Origin: Plazaster borealis
Lineage: Eukaryota > Echinodermata > Asteroidea > Forcipulatida > Labidiasteridae
Length of the DNA stretch: 64,000 nt
Direction: 5' to 3'
Assembly: GCA_021014325.1 (NCBI GenBank)
Contig: CM037461.1
Span: 5,237,501 to 5,301,500, forward strand
Shown here one piece after another: positions 53,900 to 64,000 of the stretch; the stretch's first letter is position 1; each line of letters starts with the position of its first letter. Below the pieces are notes generated by a model that saw only the letters and a program-made list of their open reading frames with translations, ran no database searches and was not told the DNA's origin. A program made the translations under genes and the position numbers.

Positions 53900-55080
53900 T
53901 AACGTACACAATGTTTTATTTCTTAACTTTGTTTTCATGCTAGGTTATTATTAGGGTTTTGGTTTTGAAGTAACCACTACTGATCACAGGCTTTTTATTT
54001 TAACACATTATTTTATTTTATTTATTTTGTACAGAACTCAGTTCTACATAAATAATATCAATAATACATATAATAATGTAGTTTTGGTTCTAAGGAAACC
54101 AGTACTGATAATCGGGGGCATTATTATTTTATTTAGAAAGTTTGTTTCCAAATCTTCGTTGTACGAAAATAATGCAAGTAGGTCTACCAAAGTATAGGAG
54201 GGGATTCTGGTCCACCAACGTTATAACAGAAACTATATAGTCAACCAACGCTATATCGGAGTTTTTATAATCCACCCACGCCCAAGATGGGTCCGACTAA
54301 TCTATATGATCGTTATACAAATAATGTTACAACCACCTTTATGGTCCAACCCACCTAGATGACAGGTCCACACTCGCAAGTCTGTTGCATAACACCAATT
54401 GAATGTGGGAACACCATAGCGCACCACCAGTAGAGTGATGATATCTCCGATTCCTAATTGCTTAGGAATCGGAGTTGGTGCACTCTGTTCTCTAGGGAGG
54501 CTATACCTTCTCAGGGAATATTCCCCACTTGAAATCATTAAGTGCGGAAGTAGGCCTACCCCAGGACCACAGGAAGGTTCCACTCGTTACTAGCTCACCC
54601 GTAAGCCAAAGGGCTTGATTGGAAAGGGGAATGTGTTGGACACAACCTAGTACAGGCTGTCAGACAGACATCTAGAAGCCTGCTACAAATAACAGATGGC
54701 TCCACTTTCTTAGAGGGCTAGATCTCGGAAGGTCTATATGCTAATTACATTTTTTGAGCGAAGTTTACGTGTAAAAAAATGCAGCCTGTAAAAGAACAAG
54801 TAAACAACAACAACAACGAGTCTGAGACCAGATCACCCTTATATATGTGGAATGGTCCAGTCTATGATATTAAGGACTTTCACTCACTCAGTGCATTGCA
54901 CTTTGTAGAAAACAGTGAAATAAATAAAGTATGCCATGAATTAGTGTTACCCCGCATCATTGGAACTCGGATGACTTATGGTCCAGTGTGGCCTTCCAGG
55001 AGATTCTGGTGTGTCCCCCCCGGAGATTCTGTCCCACCATACGGTGAATTGAGTACACATTTATTCGGATAGCGCCATCA
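53900..55080. other. Gene-free stretch with a strong hairpin
   Basis: A perfect 13-bp hairpin (CTCCGATTCCTAA, loop TTGC) lies at 54445-54474. The stretch 54200-54260 has CAACGTTATA-like repeats. An open frame at 54779-55072 has no recognisable domain. Confidence 0.4.
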
Positions 55081-55377
55081 TTATAGAGGGCGCCCTTTCA
55101 GAGGCAGCAACATGGTGTTTAAAGCTCTGTAATTTTTAGAGTTGTTTTCAATTTTTCCCTGCTTTTTATATCGATATCTGTCTTCAAGTGTGAACTGTGA
55201 TGTTTTGTGAGTACTTGTGATCAACTACACCTTCAATGTTTTGTGGACTTTGTTGTAATAGTGACATTTTTTGAACCATTTTGTGCTGCACTTTTTAGCT
55301 AATATAACTACCCCATTGGATAAGTGGCGCCAGACATGCTGTAGTGCCTGTCTGAACTGGAGATATAGTTTGGCACC

Positions 55378-56600
55378 TTGCTTCATTTCATTATGTGCTA
55401 TCATAAATGCACTAATGTCCGACCACTGACTTACTGTAGAAACGTTTTGCTCTCAACAAGGCACCTGTGCAATGATGTCAAGCTTGATCAGGAAGTGTGG
55501 AATACTATTAAAGCCCTCCAAATAAACAAACCGTTCAGGAGCTGCCGCGCTGGAAGGATGAAGCAGCGCATAATTACGACCTGCATAGGACACTCACAGG
55601 ATCACCAACTATCGACCAACTATCGCCAAGGGTGTAACAGTTCAAATCTTGTTCACATTCCCTTGCAACCGATGAAAAATAACTGTGCGCCATCGGTTAA
55701 ATTTGCAGCTTGGAATGCTCGGTCAATTAAACCTAAAACTGTGTCTGTATGTGACTTCATCATCTCCAGTAAATTGGACATCTTAGCCATCACAGAGTCA
55801 TGGCTGACAGATGACGACCGATCTAACCGGGCACTTGCCGATATTAAGAACACCCTACCAGACTTTGAACTGCATCACGTTCCAAGATCACATGCAGCTG
55901 GTGGAGGTGTTTGCGTGATCCTACGTAAGGGTTTCGAAGTGACAGTCAACAAATGTGCTGTGTACAAGGCATTTGAGCACATGGACATCACTATTCATGT
56001 TAAATCCACGTCAGTAAGACTTTATATTGTGTATCGCCCACCATATTCCAAAAGGAACAAGCTGACATCGCAGATGTTCTTCACAGACTTTTCTAGCATG
56101 CTGGAATGTATAAACAATATTCCAGGTCGAGTTGTGCTTGCTGGTGATTTTAATCTCCATATGGATGACCAAACAAATTCTGATGCCAACACCATGATCA
56201 ACATACTAAATGTTGCTAACCTTAAGCAGCACGTCAGTGTGTCAACTCACAGGAGCGGTCATACACTTGACCTTTTGATCAGTAGGGATACTGACAACGT
56301 CGTATCGGGTGTCACAGTTCAAAGTGACCTGCCATCTGATCATGCAGCCACAGTGTGTTACCTGAACATAGCTCGACCAGACCCTGTGAGATATAAGACT
56401 ACCTTTCGCAAATTGCGGCAAATAGACATCGAACAGTTTAAGTGTGACATCAGCGCTTCACTTACCATCGACCCATCTGCAGATTTGAGCACACGTGCTG
56501 TACAGTATAATCGTGTATTGTCTGAGCTTCTCAACAAACATGCGCCAACAGTGACACGATCTATCACACTTAGACCCCATGCCCCCTGGTACAATGTAAG
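55378..56600 (+). pseudogene. LINE apurinic-like endonuclease part
   Basis: Open from before 55378. It has FRSCRAGRMKQR, then the endonuclease motifs WNARSI, ITESWL, GGGVCV, YRPPYS, GDFNLH and SDHAA, which nick target DNA for reverse transcription. A one-base lesion at about 56598, after HAPWYN, shifts the frame into the reverse transcriptase part. Confidence 0.75.
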
Positions 56601-58550
56601 TTGCATGAGCAGAAGCGGGCAAAGCGTCGCCTGGAGCGAAAGTGGACATCATCTGGACTTGAGGTACACAAACAGTTGTACCACGAAGAGTGCCGCAAAT
56701 ACAATTCATCACTTGAGAAATCAAAGACAGACTATCACCGAGCACAAGTAAGTGACTGTGAACAGGGAAAGCTGTTCAACTTCATTGATAAACTTTCTGC
56801 TGCCAAACCAGCAAAGATACTCCCACTACACGACTCAGCCAGTGATCTTGCACATGAATTCTCTGAGTTCTTCTGTGAGAAAACTAAGAGGGTCAGGGAT
56901 GAGCTGGACATTTTATCTGTCATCGCCCCTGTGCATGATGAACAAATCACGGTCCCACAACTCTCCAAGTTTACAGAAATGTCCCATGCAGCAGTACGTA
57001 AAGTCATCATAGACTCGAAGTCAAAGTCCTGCCCTCTTGATCCCATTCCATCGTGGCTGCTGAAGAGGTGTCTTGATGACCTGTTACCAGTTGTACGTGA
57101 TATTGTTAATTACTCTATTACATCTGGAGAAGTACCCAGTACTTTCAAGGAAGCTCGGTTGACACCATTGATTAAAAAACCTACTCTCGATCCGGAGTGC
57201 TTAAACAACTATCGTGCGATTTCAAACCTCTCATTCCTCTCAAAAGTCACCGAGAGATGTGTCGCTGAACAGTTAACCGGTCACCTTGTTGCGAACAATT
57301 TACATGGTGAAAGGCAGTCGGCTTACCGTAAACACCATTCAACAGAAACGGCACTACTGCGTGTCTCTAACGACATACTTCAATCTGTCGATGCACACGG
57401 GGAGGTGATTCTTGTTCTACTCGATCTTACAGCTGCGTTCGACACCATAGATCATGGTATTCTGTTGCAGAGACTGTCCAACCGTTATGGCATAAACGGA
57501 ACAGCGCTTCAGTGGTTTCGATCCTATCTCTCAGATCGTGCTCAAGCAGTTGAGATCGATGGCGTCCAGTCTAGATTGTCTTCACTCAACCATGGAGTCC
57601 CACAGGGCTCTGTGCTGGGTCCCATTTGTTTCACAATGTACACCGCACCGCTCGAGGATGTGGTGAGATCATCTGGTGGCGTTGAGTTGATGTCATATGC
57701 AGATGACACTCAACTGTACATGCTCATCAATTCCTCTGAGAAGGCTACGGGGAAAGCCAGTTCAACAGCTACTGCAACTTCACAGCTTGAGCAGTGTGTG
57801 CATAATGTGAAGTCTTGAATGGCGGCAAACAGACTAAAACTTAATAGTGGAAAGACTGAGATCCTGCATATCACATCAAAGTTCACGAGGCGTTTACTAC
57901 CAGTCGAATATCTCCAGATTGGTTCGGAGTCTATTCAAACCGTGTCTTCAGCGCGAAACCTGGGTGTTACCTTTGATAACAGCTTCACTATGACAACGCA
58001 CATCAATAACACCTGTCGTGCTGCAAATTTTGCTCTTCGAAAGATCGGGCAAATTCGCAAATACCTCGACCAGAGAACTGCCGAAAAGCTCGTCCACGCA
58101 TTCATTACCTCGCGGCTTGACTACTGTAATAGTCTGTTATTTGGTTTGCCAGAGTGTGAGCTTGTTAAGCTACAGCATGTTCAGAATGCTGCAGCTAGAA
58201 TGGTCACCCGTGTAAGAAAACATCATCACATCACTCCAGTTCTGCATGAGCTGCACTGGCTGCCAGTCCGCAAACGAGTTGTGTTCAAGGTTTTGTTGCT
58301 GACATACAAAGCACTCCATGGGTTAGCGCCGAAGTACATCTCTGAGCTCCTCACTGAGCACAAGCCCACACGATCGTTGAGGTCCGGTGTCAAACACTTG
58401 TTGAAACAAGTGAGAACATCCACAGCATATGGTAATCGATCCTTCACAGCCGCTGCTCCGAAGCTGTGGAATGAACTCCCACTGACAATCAAATGTGCAG
58501 GGTCCTTGCAGTGTTTTAAATGTTTACTAAAAACGCACCTTTTTAAGTAA
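56601..58550 (+). pseudogene. LINE reverse transcriptase and C-terminal part, one stop
   Basis: Motifs in order: LTPLIKKPTLDPECLNNYR, RQSAYRKHHSTETALL, LLDLTAAFDTIDH, HGVPQGSVLGP and SYADDTQLY, with the YADD active site intact. A TGA at 57816-57818 replaces the tryptophan expected before MAANRLKLN. The frame then continues without break through LGVTFDNSF, RLDYCNSLLFGLP and ELHWLPVRKRV to TAA at 58548-58550. Confidence 0.75.
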
Positions 58551-58899
58551 TTTGCTTTGTGTACAGATTTTCAGTAGTTTTTATTAATTTGCTGGTGGTT
58601 TATCGTTTGTTCTACAGTTGTTTTATTGTTCTTTGTGGATGGATTTTTCAATCGTTTCTGGTGGTTTTTTTATTCCATTGTTCGTTTTAAAATTGTGAAA
58701 TTTTGTGAAAGTATTATGCATTAGTTTTAACTGTCACAGCTGGTCTGTTTTATATAATCAGTGTGTTATTGATCAGGATTTTAAGTGTACAATGAATTAG
58801 TGTGTATTATTAAGGATTAAGTTGCTACTTTGTAAAGCGCATTGAGGAATCTTTGATTGATAATGCGCTATATAAATGCGGTTTTATTATTATTATTAT

Positions 58900-59970
58900 C
58901 TTTTGAATCAACCTCCTTCAGTCCATGTTAATTTCCCATTTATGGGGGACAACATCAGGAGATTCTGAGTTCTTAGTTTATTATTTGCCAAGTTTTATAA
59001 TCCTCTCTCATTTCATAAAACCTTGTCATTCTGAGCAACACAAATTCTTCTTGCGAAATGTTATTGTCGTCCAGCACCTTACTAACAAATTCACTGATGA
59101 TATTTAACCCTGCAGGAAGACAAGGAGAGACTCCGGAAGGCACTTTTTTTCCTTTTTTTAATTACTGAAAAATGTTTTGACATTCTAAAGTCACCTTTAA
59201 CATTGAGCGCTATACAGGTCAGGCATATTGTGGGATAGGTTGGACTCCAGCCGAAGCTTATTCATTTGTGTACAATGTATAAACCCACCGTGTTGTGTGC
59301 AGATCTAATCCCCTTGAGTTTCACCACTGGTGGTGAACCAACCTATAAATTGCCTGAATGCTTCAATCCTTTCTAGGTGTGTCCAGGGGCACCTCCATTC
59401 ATCTATATAGACCCTTAGAGAAGGGATTGTGTCAACCAAACAATGTTATATACGCGTAATAGAAACTGCCTTCCGTGAGCTCCCCTTTGAATGCGCGAGT
59501 AATTTGAAGGGGGTGCAGCTCGCAGGGTTTTAAAGGGTCTGTATACGTTTGGTATTGACTCTGAAAATTAGTGGCAATATAAGCTTACTTGGCAAACAGT
59601 ACAACAGCTTTGGATAGTATAATGCATTTTGAGAAACTTTTCAATTCGAAGTACAGTGGGTATGGAAAAAGATATCACTTTGTATCCCAACAGAATTGAA
59701 TCTGAGAAGCGTTAACTACCCCAGAAAGTAACACCCCTGAAATTGTGTTTTTTCCCACAACCGACTTTCTGTCAGTTTCATGAATCATCCCTCTACTTCT
59801 CAAGCCAAAATAGGACCAACTTTAAGACCTAAATTGATCGAAGTCTCCTAAAACGTTATATAAAAGAACCCCAAGCTGTGATAACTTATCATAATTACAC
59901 AATCTATTAGTTGCACGACCCACATTATTTATTAGTCGAAGGTAATTGAGGAACTACAAAACAAAAGATA
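58900..59970. other. Gene-free stretch with MITE fragment
   Basis: No supported gene. The stretch 59525-59720 is one arm of the palindromic element seen at 29085-29345 (GAGAAGCGTTA, TTCGAAGTA, AAAGATATCACTTTG). Confidence 0.45.
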
Positions 59971-59971
59971 A

Positions 59972-61617
59972 CTAGACATTGAGTTTTTGTTTTCTACAAA
60001 AACAAGGTGTTCGTGGTGAGTGATTGATTGAATACGTAACGACATTTAACCTTATCAATCCAATGCCTGGTTCAAGAGTTATGAATTTTACAAAACGTGT
60101 ACATAAACTTCCGGTTTGGACCGGAGGTCAAGGTCAAGTAGGGTCACAATTTGTGTAGTGCGGGATGAGTTTATGAAGACCTTTTAGATGACGGATGGAT
60201 TGTAAACATCCAATATTTGGTTCAGAAGTTATGGTTTTTTCAACTATAAAGTTTCAAATTCCGTTTTGAACCGAAAGTCAATGTCAAATGAGGTCACAGT
60301 GTGTAGCGTTTCTTAAATCTTTGGAGCCCTTTCTGATGATGTATAGATGATAAAAACCCAATGTATGGTTCAGGAGTTCTGATTTTTTCAAATATTAAGT
60401 TTCATTTTCCGGTTTGAACAGGAAGTAAAGGTCAATTGGGGTCACATTCTGTATATCGTTTGTTAAGTTGTTACATACTTGTCCAATGATGTATAGATTG
60501 TAAAAATCCATTGTGTGGTTCAGGAATTATGAATTTTGAAACATTAAATTTCAACTTCCGTTTTGAACCGGAAGTCAGGGTCAAACGGGGTCACAATAAG
60601 TATAGCGTATGTTAGGTTTTATAAAGACCTTTCAGATGATGTATAGATTGTAAAAATCCAATGTGTGGTTCAGGAGTTACGAATTTTTATACGCAATATA
60701 CAAGCTAAACCGAACTACACGTTCAATGTACCCGCATTTGTACACGTGCTAATACACTATCTCGCGTTATCAAAGTGGGTCAACACAAACGTGCGCTTTA
60801 ATGCCGGTGGTTATAAGACAAGATGTAAATGTCAAAATGTTGTTATTTCTGTGCAAACGTTTGAGCAGGCTCAACGTTCTACAACCTGATGCAAAAATTA
60901 TGCTGAAATGATAAATAGTTTTAGAGATACGAATTTTATGAAATTTTAAATTTCCGGGTTGAACCAGAAATCAAGGTCAAATGGGGTCACTTTCTGTGTA
61001 GCGTCTGTTGGACCTTTAACTAACTTTCCGATGATGTATAGATTGTAAAAATCCAACATGTCGTTCATGAGTTATGATTTTTTTTCAAATATTAAACTTT
61101 GATTTAATGTTATTCAATACCTGATGACGTCATCATGACATCATCAAATTTGTGTCGTCTTGATATTTAGGTTCAAATGTCTGATGAGTTTCAATGTAAA
61201 TTTCAATTTCAATCTTGAGTTATGCCGTAGATAAGCCCGAAAATGATGTTTTTAAAAAAAAAACCAAAGGCAAACTTTGACCTGGGGGCATGACCTTGAA
61301 GAAAAGGTCATACGATTCTGACGTTAACTTTTGAAATTTAGCCCCAGTCTTGATCTATCACAAGCCCAATTATGAACATCATAGCTTTCATATTCAATGA
61401 GATACAGCAAATACCAAATGGTCATTTTTCAACTTTAAAACCCGTGTAATTCGACACCTGATGACGTCATAATGACGTCATCAATTTGTTGTCGTCTCCA
61501 TATTGAGGTTCAATTGTCTGATGAGTTTCAATGTTCAATTCAATTTCAATCTTGAGTTATTTTGTAGAGAAGAGTTCCGTGGAAGAAGAAGAAGAAGAAG
61601 ATGAAGAAGAAAAAAAA
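59972..61617 (-). mobile_element. Helentron-like unit N1
   Basis: Minus orientation. CTAG at 59972-59975, hairpin arms GTTTTTGT and ACAAAAAC, then CCGAACACC-like sequence, ~150-bp repeats (60105-60670, 60940-61080), a unique block (60680-60930), CRE-like TGACGTCATCATGAC sites, and the GAA microsatellite at the 5' end abutting N2. Confidence 0.6.
60105..61080 (-). repeat. Central repeats of N1, ~150-bp units
   Basis: About five units, each with TTCCGGTTTGAACCGGAAGT or a variant, GGGGTCACA, GATGATGTATAGATTGTAAA and GTGGTTCAGGAGTTA. A 250-base block without the motif interrupts them. Confidence 0.85.
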
Positions 61618-63713
61618 CTAGAGATTCAGTTTTTGTTGGTTACAAAAACAAGGTGTTCGTGAGTGATGTCATCAAATTATGATTAAATGAATTGGTGAAA
61701 AAAATCTTATGTTTGGTTCAGAAGTTAGTTTTTTTGCCATTATAAAACTTCAACTTCCGGTTTGAACTGGAAGTCAGGTCAAATGGGGGCACATTTTTTG
61801 TAGTGCTTGTTGAGATTTTAAAGACATGTTTAATGACGTAATGATGGTAAAAATCCATTGTGTGCATGGTACAGGAGATATGTTTTTGACAAACATTAAA
61901 TTTCATTTTCCGGTTTAAAATTGAAGTCAAGGTCAAACGGGGTCACAATTAGTGTAACGTATGTCAGGTTTTATAGACCTTTCAGATGATGTGTGGATTG
62001 TAAAAATCCATTGTGTGGTTCAAAATTTACGAATATTAAATTTTATCTTCCGGTTTGAACGGGAAGTCAAGGTCAAATGAGGTCACATTTTGTGTATTAT
62101 TTCTTAAGCTGTTACATACTTTCCCAATAATGTATAGATTGTAAATCCAATGTGTTGTTTAGAAGTTACGATTTGTTGAAACTTTAACTTTCACTTTCCG
62201 GTTTGAACCGGAAGTCAAGGTCAAATAAGGTCACAGTGTGTAGCGTTTCTTAAATCTTTGGAGCCCTTTCTGATGATGTATAGATGATAAAAATCCAATT
62301 TGTGGTTCAGGAGTTCTGATTTTTTCAAATTTTAAATTTTATCTTCCGGTTTGAACAGGAAGTAAAGGTCAATTGGGGTCACATTCTGTATATCGTTTTT
62401 AAAGTTGTTACATACTTTCCCAATGATAAATAGATTGTAAAAATCGAATGAGTTGTTCAGAAGTTAAGATATTTTTAAATATTAAATTTCTACTTCCGGT
62501 TTGAACCGGAATTCAAGGTCAAACAGGGTCACACTTTGTGTAGCGCGTGTTAGGTGTATTAAGGCCTTTCAGATGATGTATGAATTGTAAAAATCCAATG
62601 TGTGGTTCAAGAGTTACAACATTTTCAAATATTGAAGTTTTCGCTCGTTGTTTCTTTGTATATTGCACAGTCACGCCAAATGTATCCATACATGTAGCTG
62701 TACAGTACATACATTAGTCTTCAACCGGAGCGTCTTGGAGCGTCAAGCTTATACACAATGTAAACTAACTACACGTGCTCACGTGCTACGTGCATGTTCA
62801 GTGTGTGCGTAGTGCCTACATGTGTTAATACACTGTTGTGCCGTCGTGCGTTGTCAACGTGAGTCACGTCAAGAGACACGTGCGCTTTAACCAACGTTGG
62901 CTTTAACGTCCGTTTTTGACAAGATGTAAAAGTCAAAATGTTGTCATGTCTGTGCAAAAGTTTGAGCAGGCTCAATCATCTATCACCTGGTGCAAAAACT
63001 TTGATAAAAAAATACGTGGTTTTTGAGATAAGAATTTTGTGAAATTTTCAACTTCCGGTTTGAACCAGAAGTCAAGGTCAAACAGGGTCATACTTTGTGT
63101 ACCTTTTGTTGATCGTTTAACGACCTATCCGATGATGTATAGATTGTAAAAATCCAATATGTGGTTCAAGAGTTATGATTTGTTTAGTAATATTATAATT
63201 TGATTCATTGTAATTTAATACCTGATGACGTCATCATGACATCATCAAGTTTATGTCGTCTTGGTATTTAGGTTCAAATGTCTGATGAGTTTTAATGTAA
63301 AATTCAATTTCAATCTTGAGTTATGCTGTAGACAAGCTCGAAAATGATGTTTTTCAAGAAAAAACCCAAAGGCAAACTTTGACCTAGGGGCATGACCTTA
63401 AAGAAAAGGTCATACGATTTTAACGTTAACTTTTCAAATGTTGCCCCAGTCTTGATCTATCACATGCCCAACTATGAACATCATAGCTTTTATATTCAAT
63501 GAGATACAGCAATTACCAAATGGTCATTTTTCAACTTTAAAAACCTTGTAATTCGACACCTGATGACGTCATCATGACGTTACCAACTTTGTGCCGTCTT
63601 CATATCAAGGTTCAATTGTCTGATGAGTTTCATTGTTCAATTCAATTTCATTCTTGAGTTATGCTGTAGAGAAGAGTTCCAGGGAAGAAGAAGAAGAAGA
63701 AGATGGAGAAGAA
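61618..63713 (-). mobile_element. Helentron-like unit N2
   Basis: CTAG at 61618-61621, hairpin (GTTTTTGT/ACAAAAAC) and AAGGTGTTCG; six to seven ~150-bp repeats (61740-62650 and 63040-63180), a unique block like that of N1, CRE-like sites at 63226 and 63562, GAA microsatellite at 63685-63710 next to N3. Confidence 0.6.
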
Positions 63714-64000
63714 CTAGAAATTCAGTTTTTGTGACATCACAAAAACAGGGTGTTCGGTAGAAATGTCGAAATTAGCATAGCTGGTGAAAAGTATGTAGCA
63801 ATAATAATTCTCAATATATGGATTTTTTAAAATATTAAACGTTGATTAAATGTTGTGACGTCATCGATGACGTCATCATCCCGAAAAAATGTGGGTGTCA
63901 TCTACACACTAAGATCTAAGTACATGGTAAATTTCAAGACTGCAACCTTCTTAGTTAATGAGATATGAACTTTTGAATTATGAAATTTGAACTTCCGTTT
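63714..64000 (-). mobile_element. Helentron-like unit N3 (runs off the window)
   Basis: CTAG at 63714-63717, then a perfect 10-bp hairpin (GTTTTTGTGA with TCACAAAAAC) and GGTGTTCGG. TGACGTCATCGATGACGTCA lies at 63857, and an ETS-like ACTTCCG at the edge. Truncated by the window end. Confidence 0.6.

Larger units (their letters stand above)
55080..58895 (+). mobile_element. L2/CR1-like non-LTR retrotransposon (LINE)
   Basis: A nearly full-length coding part with 5' leader, endonuclease, reverse transcriptase, C-terminal region and a 3' end GCGCTATATAAATGC followed by ATT repeats. The C-terminal WNELPLTIKCAGSLQCFK tail and the microsatellite 3' end fit the L2/CR1 group. Only two lesions break the coding sequence, so it inserted fairly recently relative to its surroundings. 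Confidence 0.75.

Noticed and set aside
54302..55072. Open frames around the 54445 hairpin as genes or a small nuclear RNA
   Set aside because: No match to snRNA landmarks I know, and no recognisable protein motif.

Overview
The window reads as repeat-rich animal nuclear DNA, most likely a marine invertebrate. Introns with GT/AG borders, L2/CR1-type, Ty3/gypsy and Penelope-like retroelements, tRNA-derived SINEs and Helitron-class arrays all point to a metazoan. Several short interspersed elements (for example 17478-17870 and 52545-53050) resemble a family I associate with sea stars, so an echinoderm is my best guess; this is recall, not proof. Almost every protein-coding piece is broken by frameshifts, stops or insertions.

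Left part (1-13.9 kb). The tail of an LTR retrotransposon and its LTR with tandem hairpins (1-1260) is followed by a compact virus-like cassette (1274-7204). The cassette holds a capsid-like gene, a coiled-coil/membrane gene, two overlapping minus-strand genes, a tandem pair of penton-like paralogs and a small membrane protein. All but one carry frameshifts or stops. Short palindromes built around GTAGAC sit at the gene borders of the cassette. No polymerase or integrase is visible. Just downstream lies the one clean host gene, a two-exon CD225 (IFITM/dispanin-like) protein of 99 residues (7847-9829). A degenerate array of short palindromes fills 12.5-13.5 kb.

Middle and right (14-54 kb). Two copies of an SLC16-like (monocarboxylate transporter family) major facilitator gene lie head to head: a minus copy at 15216-27820 and a plus copy at 42254-53657, sharing exon borders and intron sequence in inverted orientation. 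Both are dead, through different lesions. The minus copy has a 1-base frameshift in exon 1, and exon 3 is split by 8.7 kb of nested Helentron-like elements. The plus copy is cut in exon 3 by a Penelope-like element. Between them lie Helentron arrays (30564-36995) inserted into a 0.8 kb sequence that has a second, uninterrupted copy at 45071-45842, giving exact empty sites. A Ty3/gypsy pol fragment there is itself interrupted by a 1.1 kb foldback DNA transposon.

Right end (54-64 kb). A long L2/CR1-like LINE (55.1-58.9 kb) has endonuclease and reverse transcriptase broken by one frameshift and one stop codon. It is followed by a head-to-tail Helentron array (59972 to the window end) with ~150-bp central repeats.

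Common theme. The Helentron-like units share a terminal hairpin followed by CTAG, a TT target, inverted GGTGTTCGG / CCGAACACC subterminal motifs, a CTT/GAA microsatellite, central tandem repeats, and many TGACGTCA (CRE-like) and ACCGGAAGT (ETS-like) motifs in palindromic form. They are non-autonomous; no helicase is encoded here.
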